Shown piece by piece: positions 22,762 through 27,605 of a stretch of DNA of 27,605 bases; position 1 is the stretch's first letter, and each line of letters begins with the position of its first letter. A program made the position numbers and the translations under genes. Source of the DNA: a virus. The notes under the pieces were generated by a model that was not told the DNA's origin, did not search any database, and saw only the letters and a list, made by a program, of their open reading frames with translations. Where the stretch lies: IMG/VR virus record IMGVR_UViG_3300032173_000035, positions 1 to 27,605 of that record. One strand, 5' to 3'.

Positions 22762-23916
22762 TTAACCGCATAGCTCACACTTTGTACGATCATCATCCGA
22801 GGAGGACCCTACAATAGATTCACCCATTGGTCCTAAGTATCCTGCAATAGAGTCGGCTAAGTCAATTTCTCCCTTAGTACGAGCAAGTCTTTCTATACTC
22901 TTTAGGGCATTAGGATTTTGTTCTGCGTAACTTTCTCCGTGGAGAATATCCTTAAGTTGTTCTGCAACAGCCCAACCATATCTAGAACTACAAATATCAA
23001 TAAAATCTTGCATGTCATATCTAGTGAGAGAACCAGTAAACATGTCTTCTGCTTCAATCTCAGGTTCTTCATCTGCTACGGATGAGGTAACAACCCCACC
23101 AACTTCTCCCGGATCCACAGCTTCAACTGGGGCACTGAATGCAGAACTTGGACGAGGAATAGACGTAGGAGGAGTCTTTCCCACTAAAGGACTAGATTCA
23201 ACAGTAAAACGGGCTTCAAACCAAGAATCTTTAGGCCAAGCATTCCAATGATTGCTAGTAGCTACAACAAATGCCCTCAATCCTACGTTATTCAAAGCCT
23301 TTACAACTTTATCGGCAAACTTACGTTCGTCCATACCGTGAGTATAGAAATACCCATGTTTTGCTATTAAAACTCTCTGTTGTGGGCTGTAACTTACATC
23401 AGCAATACCAGACAAAGCATCTCTTGCCTGTAGCTTTATCTTGGTGTTCATATCGGTTGCGGTTTTAACAGAAGCTAAAGCAGACCCTGGGCCTGTAATG
23501 GGCTTGGGTGCTGAATCTAATTTGAATTGGTCTACCTCTCTTGGGTCAAATTCATCAGTTTCTTCGAATCCATGTTTCATAAACCAACTAAAATCTATAG
23601 GTTGGCGACGCAACATCCCGTTAGCAAAGTCTACGTCAACTTCTTTACTTCCTAGACTATTACGAACCAAAACACCCTGAATACCACTTATAGATATTCC
23701 AGATTTATCAACAATAACAGTAACCTCATCTAAGATCTTTTTAGGTTCTTCAAAATCATTAATCTCAGGCCAATTAGTAACCTTCATGTCAGCTATCAGA
23801 GGCTTAGACCCGTCTTCAAAAGGTTCTACTCCCGTCACCCCATACCAGTCTGTCTTATCAAAAGGACGAAGTGCTTTGGAAGAAACCTTATTCCGTTCGT
23901 TGAAAAGTTTACTCAT
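22762..23916 (-). CDS. Hypothetical structural protein, upstream half of a stop-split pair
   Basis: An unrecognised protein of 384 residues. The ATG at 23916 overlaps the preceding stop (ATGA), so it is translationally coupled. Visible parts are a beta-rich N-terminal region (LDEVTVIVDKSGISISGIQGVLV), a helix-strand domain at about 165-250 (DMNTKIKLQARDALSGIAD ... DERKFADKVVKALNNVGLRAFVV), an acidic Pro/Ser linker, and a helical end (RYDMQDFIDICSSRYGWAVAEQ...). The chain ends TKCELCG-stop. CELCG is the first half of a zinc ribbon whose second half, EEYCKKC, is encoded in frame just past the TAA. It therefore looks truncated inside a zinc finger. It sits between the sheath and tube genes, so a tail-assembly or sheath-associated role is possible, with no direct evidence. 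Confidence 0.65.
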   Translation of the reverse strand: MSKLFNERNKVSSKALRPFDKTDWYGVTGVEPFEDGSKPLIADMKVTNWPEINDFEEPKKILDEVTVIVDKSGISISGIQGVLVRNSLGSKEVDVDFANGMLRRQPIDFSWFMKHGFEETDEFDPREVDQFKLDSAPKPITGPGSALASVKTATDMNTKIKLQARDALSGIADVSYSPQQRVLIAKHGYFYTHGMDERKFADKVVKALNNVGLRAFVVATSNHWNAWPKDSWFEARFTVESSPLVGKTPPTSIPRPSSAFSAPVEAVDPGEVGGVVTSSVADEEPEIEAEDMFTGSLTRYDMQDFIDICSSRYGWAVAEQLKDILHGESYAEQNPNALKSIERLARTKGEIDLADSIAGYLGPMGESIVGSSSDDDRTKCELCG

Positions 23917-24365
23917 AGTGTTGTATCCGTTAAGGACGGTACTACGCTTTGTGCTCTAAGACTCTGAATGGCCTGGCCTATACGAGAAGAAGGTCCTAAG
24001 GAAGCCATAACAGAATACCATATTTGAGCAGCCTTTGCAGGGTCAGTAGTTACAACTTGTAGCGGACCTTGAACAGGAACGGGTTGATTGGGTCCTGGTG
24101 AAGGAGGCAAAGCTGTCATGAATTGAGCAGTGTAATTTTGCAACTGAGTTGTGATACCAACTAAAAGTTGAGTCGTTGGAAATTGAAAAGAAAACGTACC
24201 AGGGGGATTAGGGTCTGTAAAAGTACCCGCAATATTAACTTGAGGATCACCAAAAGCTAATATCTTAGATTTATCCGTCGTATCATTCACGTCCCCAACG
24301 AACGAAGCCTGTAGAACGACGCTTATAATACCGTTTTGTTGAGTTATGACCGGATGAATTTTCAT
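23913..24365 (-). CDS. Hypothetical tail protein, 150 residues
   Basis: Unrecognised. The ATG at 24365 has GAGGG nine bases upstream, but that SD lies in the arm of a hairpin (24375-24407). The N-terminal 75 residues look like a beta domain (GIISVVLQASFVGDV ... GTFSFQFPTTQLLVGI). Residues 76-105 include a Pro-rich loop (PPSPGPNQPVPVQGP), and the end is helical (DPAKAAQIWYSVMASLG ... IGQAIQSLRAQ). No Cys is present. Being immediately downstream of the sheath gene it may be a tail-shaft or tail-completion factor. Its stop overlaps the start of the next gene by four bases. Confidence 0.6.
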   Translation of the reverse strand: MKIHPVITQQNGIISVVLQASFVGDVNDTTDKSKILAFGDPQVNIAGTFTDPNPPGTFSFQFPTTQLLVGITTQLQNYTAQFMTALPPSPGPNQPVPVQGPLQVVTTDPAKAAQIWYSVMASLGPSSRIGQAIQSLRAQSVVPSLTDTTL

Positions 24366-24374
24366 TCTGCTATT

Positions 24375-24407
24375 CCCTCAGTTAATGAGGGGCCATTATG
24401 ACCCCTC
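24375..24407 (-). promoter_or_regulatory. Two mutually exclusive SD-masking hairpins after the sheath gene
   Basis: On the minus strand the order is GAGGGG (24407-24402), CCCCTCA (24392-24386), TGAGGG (24380-24375). The middle element can pair with either flank (6 bp each way). The right flank is the SD of the 150-residue gene. The left flank is a second SD, five bases before an ATG that opens the four-codon frame MAPH-stop (24400-24386). The layout resembles a translational attenuator. Confidence 0.5.
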
Positions 24408-24414
24408 GTATATC

Positions 24415-27400
24415 TTACAGGTTTGTAGTAACCGTGAACGTTACGCTGATGTAAAGCAGGCTGAAGATAGGCTTAAAGCTAACCGTGATATCCAACAACG
24501 TCGGATCGTTAGGATCCGGAACCACAGATGGATTCTTATAGCCGGAAATAATCTCCTGATTTACCAATATGCGTAACAGAGAGTTACATACAGCTGTTAC
24601 ATCATTGACGAGTGTTCCTACGAACTTACGTCCAATAAACTGATCCAGAGCGGTGCGGAACTGTTGACGAACATAATCCGTAACCGTTGTAGATGTTGGT
24701 TCAGAAGTAAGAACATTAGAATTATCCGTAGACATATAATGACGAACCTTTAGTGCGCCATTGTTTTCCACCAGCAGGGTTAACCCATCAGCTGCCATTA
24801 AGTCCATAGTAGGTTCATCAAGGCGTGTTCCGAGCAAGCGGCTGAAGCCAACAAGTTGTTTATTTGTCAAAGTTGTTGCTACGTCATTCGCGGGGTTCAC
24901 ATTCAAACCTGCTAAAGCAGCTGCTAGGAAAGGACCGTCTACAGCATACTCAGTTGCTGCAGCAGTAGATTGTGTAGCCTGTAGAAGAATTCCAGCCACA
25001 GAAGGAGCTACTGCGATAATACGGCTATTCTTAAAGCTGCGTGCTGCTTGACGTGCTGCCGAAGGAGTGGTATACTGGTCAAACCCAACGAATCCAATAC
25101 CTTCCGCCTGAATACGGGGAGCAGCCTGAGTTATCAAGAAGCGACTCAAGAACTGCTGTACCGTAGAACTGGTACTGAGAGGTACGATTACCGAAGCAAA
25201 TGAAGAGCTACCCGGTAACGGGGATGCTAAAGACTGGATTGCGTTGATAAATGACTGATCCGAAGCAACTGGAGTTCCGGTCTGTTTTGGAACTTGAATG
25301 ACTCCAAACTGCTGTGCACCGTTTTCTGTTAACAGAGAAATACCCAAGGACACACGGTTGGTTGTGTTAGGAGTTCCGTAGACTTTGTAAGCATCTGAAG
25401 CATTGGTGTAGAGTTGAAGAGCAAAATCGCTGGCTTGTTTTGCTGTCTCAAAGGTTAGGTAGTAAAACTGTCCATTGTTAGGGTTGCTACCAGACTTATT
25501 AAAAGTGGCAACAGTTGCTGTATCTGTAGGATTCATTCCGAATGTCGTAGACACAGAAGTTCTCAAACCACCTAGCGCAATGACAGGAGTTACTCCCGTT
25601 ACAAATGGAGAGTCCTTACTATCTTCCAGAAGGAAGGTAATTTTGTCTCCTGGAGCAAAAGAGTACGCTGGGCTAGGAAGTGTCGTATATCCGTAAGGTA
25701 GAGCATTACGAGGGTCTACGATTGTGAACTTCACCGCAGTGTTAGGATCCAGGTAGGTTTCTCCTAAGTAGCTAGAGAGACCAAAAACGGGTCCGACGAA
25801 CTGCCATGTAATAGCTGTGTAAGGAGACACACTACCATCCACGGTGTTTCCAGCACTACCCCAAGTAGGTGCTGCTGCTCCAGAAGTACCCGGAACGATA
25901 ACTTTCTGTATATTTCCGTTGGTATCAACTACGGTATCATTGGTTGAGAAAGCTGTTAGGGCTGCCCATAGCTTTGAAGCAGCATTTACATATGCTGGTG
26001 TTGTTGCGTTTCCAGTACGACCTAATCCATCGGCTGCTGTCTGTGTTGAAGTACGGCTGGAGGACACAACATAACGATTTGCTATTGCTGCAGTAACTTG
26101 AGCCGTTCCGCTAGAGAAAGCCACTAATGCGTGAGCGATTGACAAGTCAGTTGTTATACCTGCTCCTAATGAAGCCAGTATCTGACCAGCAAGAGGAGTG
26201 GTTACAATGTTTCCACTGAAGCCCGCGACACCTGTGAAGAGATTGATAATTCCACTTAATGTTAGAGCACCTGTAGTTGCAGATATGTTGACAAAAACTT
26301 GCTCTACAGTAGTAGGAGCTAGACCGTTAGAAGTCCAAGTAACTCCACTATCTGAGGTTGCGACTCCCGCAGTCGCACTGAATCCCCCCGGAATAGTTCC
26401 ACCAGAAGTTCCAGCCACCGTTACAACTTGGATGCTAGTTCCAGTTATGATGATTTGACCCGCGACATAAGCGTGATTTGATTGCCAAGAAGCAAATGCT
26501 GTTGCGACTCCTGTGCTACCCGAGAAAGTTCCTGCGCTCGTATAAACTGTGTAAGCGGGAAGAATAGGTTGAGTACCATTGCCAACCATTGTGATGCTTG
26601 TGGTAGCGTTGGGTCCTGTTCCTGTGGTTGTAGCCGTAAATAGTAGAGAATCGGAGCCTGTTTGAGCCACAGAGGCTGTTGCCTGAGTTGCAGGGGTGAC
26701 GATACGAGTATGACCATCCTGTTGAAAGGTCAATGTAAGGGTTTCATCAGGTCCACCAATACCTCCCTCGATGTCGGGGAAACTAAAGGGCCAAACGATT
26801 CCTGTGGTAGCGAAACTTCCATCAGTAACCGAAGTTCCGGTTGATCCTGCGGCGGTTCCTGTAACCTTGATAATAGAACTTCCTGTTTCACTTACTACCG
26901 AATAAGTTCCTTGTCCAGGAGTGTTGGCATTAACAACAGACAACGTAAATGTGTGGTCATTAAGAATCGTACGATAGCCACTTACATAAACTTTGCTGCT
27001 TGCTGCAGGAGGATTGTAAAGTGTAATTACTCCTGTAGCTCCAACAAGACGGGAAACCGTAACTGCTCCTGCTGCTTGTGCAGAAGCAGGGTCGATGCCG
27101 ACATACACTAAAATCTTGCTAGGATCATCGGTTACTTTTGCCAGACCACTACCGTCTACGGGAGTGAATGCAGAAGTAAATACAGCATTGACGCCGTCAG
27201 CAACTCCAGTAGCCGGAACCATGTAGACGTTTTCGTCTACCAAGGTTGTAGTTATCTGGGTAGCACTTAAAGGAGTGAATCCTGCTGTCTGCTTACCAAT
27301 TGAGGTAACGGAAGCGGCACCCCAATAGATTTTATTGTTAGCTAAAACATAGTCCACACCATTGATGTAGTCAGCACGTCCAGGACCAAGTCCTACACGA

Positions 27401-27605
27401 TCTATTTGAACTATGTTATTTGCTGGTAGAAGATCAAAAGTATTCTGCCAGTTATTTGTATAATAAGTGACAGTTAAGGTAGACCCGAAAGTTACCCCAG
27501 TTGCTAACGTAACCAGACCGTGAGCACCATCTACAGCGGTAACAGTTGCGGCTACTCCGTTAACCTTGACTTGAACATCGGCAGTGTTTGTAGTTACGAC
27601 TCCGC
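24415..27605 (-). CDS. Tail sheath protein, 5' end outside window
   Basis: The contractile sheath of the myovirus tail. The frame is open to the right edge: the 82 codons upstream of the GTG at 27357 remain open (for example GLGPGRADYINGVDY), so at least 1062 residues are encoded and that GTG is not the real start. The N-terminal part has sheath-like DYINGVDYVLANNKIYW. The middle carries two copies of the W..GQ/ND..D.NGN.Q...W module (25789-25968 and 26314-26487). The sheath core follows: QFLSRFLITQAAPRIQAEG and GFVGFDQYTTPSAARQAAR. The conserved C-terminal region has DGLTLLVENNGALKVRHYMSTD, a VRQQFRTALDQFIGRKFVG helix and DPNDPTLLDITVSF. T4 gp18 has 659 residues, so this sheath is greatly enlarged by surface insertions. 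The C-terminal handshake segment resembles that of the gp25-like protein here. Confidence 0.85.
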   Translation of the reverse strand, partial: GVVTTNTADVQVKVNGVAATVTAVDGAHGLVTLATGVTFGSTLTVTYYTNNWQNTFDLLPANNIVQIDRVGLGPGRADYINGVDYVLANNKIYWGAASVTSIGKQTAGFTPLSATQITTTLVDENVYMVPATGVADGVNAVFTSAFTPVDGSGLAKVTDDPSKILVYVGIDPASAQAAGAVTVSRLVGATGVITLYNPPAASSKVYVSGYRTILNDHTFTLSVVNANTPGQGTYSVVSETGSSIIKVTGTAAGSTGTSVTDGSFATTGIVWPFSFPDIEGGIGGPDETLTLTFQQDGHTRIVTPATQATASVAQTGSDSLLFTATTTGTGPNATTSITMVGNGTQPILPAYTVYTSAGTFSGSTGVATAFASWQSNHAYVAGQIIITGTSIQVVTVAGTSGGTIPGGFSATAGVATSDSGVTWTSNGLAPTTVEQVFVNISATTGALTLSGIINLFTGVAGFSGNIVTTPLAGQILASLGAGITTDLSIAHALVAFSSGTAQVTAAIANRYVVSSSRTSTQTAADGLGRTGNATTPAYVNAASKLWAALTAFSTNDTVVDTNGNIQKVIVPGTSGAAAPTWGSAGNTVDGSVSPYTAITWQFVGPVFGLSSYLGETYLDPNTAVKFTIVDPRNALPYGYTTLPSPAYSFAPGDKITFLLEDSKDSPFVTGVTPVIALGGLRTSVSTTFGMNPTDTATVATFNKSGSNPNNGQFYYLTFETAKQASDFALQLYTNASDAYKVYGTPNTTNRVSLGISLLTENGAQQFGVIQVPKQTGTPVASDQSFINAIQSLASPLPGSSSFASVIVPLSTSSTVQQFLSRFLITQAAPRIQAEGIGFVGFDQYTTPSAARQAARSFKNSRIIAVAPSVAGILLQATQSTAAATEYAVDGPFLAAALAGLNVNPANDVATTLTNKQLVGFSRLLGTRLDEPTMDLMAADGLTLLVENNGALKVRHYMSTDNSNVLTSEPTSTTVTDYVRQQFRTALDQFIGRKFVGTLVNDVTAVCNSLLRILVNQEIISGYKNPSVVPDPNDPTLLDITVSFKPIFSLLYISVTFTVTTNL
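25789..25968 (-). other. Shared W..ND..D.NGN.Q..W module, second copy in sheath
   Basis: It encodes W..ALTAFSTNDTVVDTNGNIQKV, PGTSGAAAPTWG and ITWQFVGP. It is the closest match to the baseplate J copy (DSNGNVQVV ... PTWG ... VIWKCLGP). Confidence 0.65.
26314..26487 (-). other. Shared module, first copy in sheath
   Basis: It encodes W..NHAYVAGQIIITGTSIQVV, AGTSGGTIPGGF and SDSGVTWTSNGLAP, a more divergent copy of the same module. Confidence 0.6.

Noticed and set aside
22762-22764. A leaky TAA-C context as special support for readthrough
   Set aside because: C after the stop is known to weaken termination, but other leftward genes here (ending at 21271 and 15968) also have TAAC, so the context is not distinctive.
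1-27605. T4-type late promoters (TATAAATA)
   Set aside because: Only near matches such as TATAAATG inside coding regions were seen on either strand; no exact copy in front of a gene.
1-27605. An alternative genetic code (stop recoding) to explain the two in-frame stops
   Set aside because: TAA, TGA and TAG all end well-supported genes in this window (for example 7472 TAA, 20536 TGA, 14083 TAG), so general reassignment does not fit.
1-27605. A type VI secretion or extracellular contractile injection cluster instead of a phage
   Set aside because: Sheath, tube and baseplate genes would fit, but the prohead-protease-like gene, the homing endonuclease and the absence of ClpV, TssJLM or effector genes favour a phage.
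1-27605. tRNA genes, CRISPR arrays, insertion sequences
   Set aside because: No cloverleaf-like segments, spaced direct-repeat arrays or transposase frames were seen; the DNA is almost completely filled by the listed genes, and no gene-free stretch exceeds 300 bases.

Overview
The window is a piece of the virion-structure region of a large contractile-tailed (myovirus-type) bacteriophage. Recognisable parts are a tail sheath, a tail tube, a gpJ/gp6-type baseplate protein, a gp25-type baseplate initiator, a P2 gpI-type baseplate protein, very large Ig-repeat fibre proteins and a prohead-protease-like protein. The very large structural proteins (a sheath of at least 1062 residues, a 1305-residue baseplate protein, a 1795-residue fibre) and the many unrecognised genes suggest a large or jumbo phage. 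The DNA is AT-leaning, Shine-Dalgarno sites are of the AGGAG type, and the standard genetic code fits (TAA, TAG and TGA all end genes). The host cannot be told from the sequence.

Layout. Positions 1 to about 15900 hold a tightly packed rightward operon. It runs: two Ig-domain fibre genes (the first open at the left edge), a 219-residue unknown, the gp25-like protein, baseplate J, the gpI-like protein, a 321-residue protein with a metallothionein-like cysteine cluster and a zinc ribbon, two micro-ORFs, two small genes (72 and 108 residues), and a small frame whose second codon is a stop. A bidirectional terminator at 15900-15928 marks where it meets the leftward operon. The leftward operon enters from the right edge and is read as: sheath (5' end outside the window), 150-residue unknown, 384-residue unknown, 484-residue unknown, tail tube, 384-residue unknown, prohead-protease-like protein, and an acidic scaffold-like protein. 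A free-standing HNH endonuclease gene (18422-19351) sits inside the leftward operon on the opposite strand.

How the parts fit. Sheath and tube form the contractile shaft. The gp25-like, J-like and gpI-like proteins form baseplate wedges, and the gp25-like protein carries a C-terminal segment resembling the sheath C-terminus, as expected of a sheath-assembly template. The Ig-repeat proteins are probable fibres for host contact. The protease-like and acidic proteins are probably head-assembly factors.

Most unusual observations: (1) two adjacent leftward genes are in one frame, separated by a single TAA that falls inside an otherwise canonical C-x2-C-x10-C-x2-C zinc ribbon; (2) a small gene reads ATG-TGA and then stays open for 54 codons; (3) a perfect 26-bp direct repeat brackets the metallothionein/zinc-ribbon module, and both copies encode IVYDQMGK in the same phase; (4) micro-ORFs with overlapping stop/start codons bridge the intergenic gaps of the rightward operon; (5) a W...GD..D.NGN.Q...W module is shared by sheath, baseplate J and gpI-like proteins; (6) there is a Hint-like C-terminal domain on the giant Ig fibre and a possible SD-switch hairpin pair after the sheath gene.
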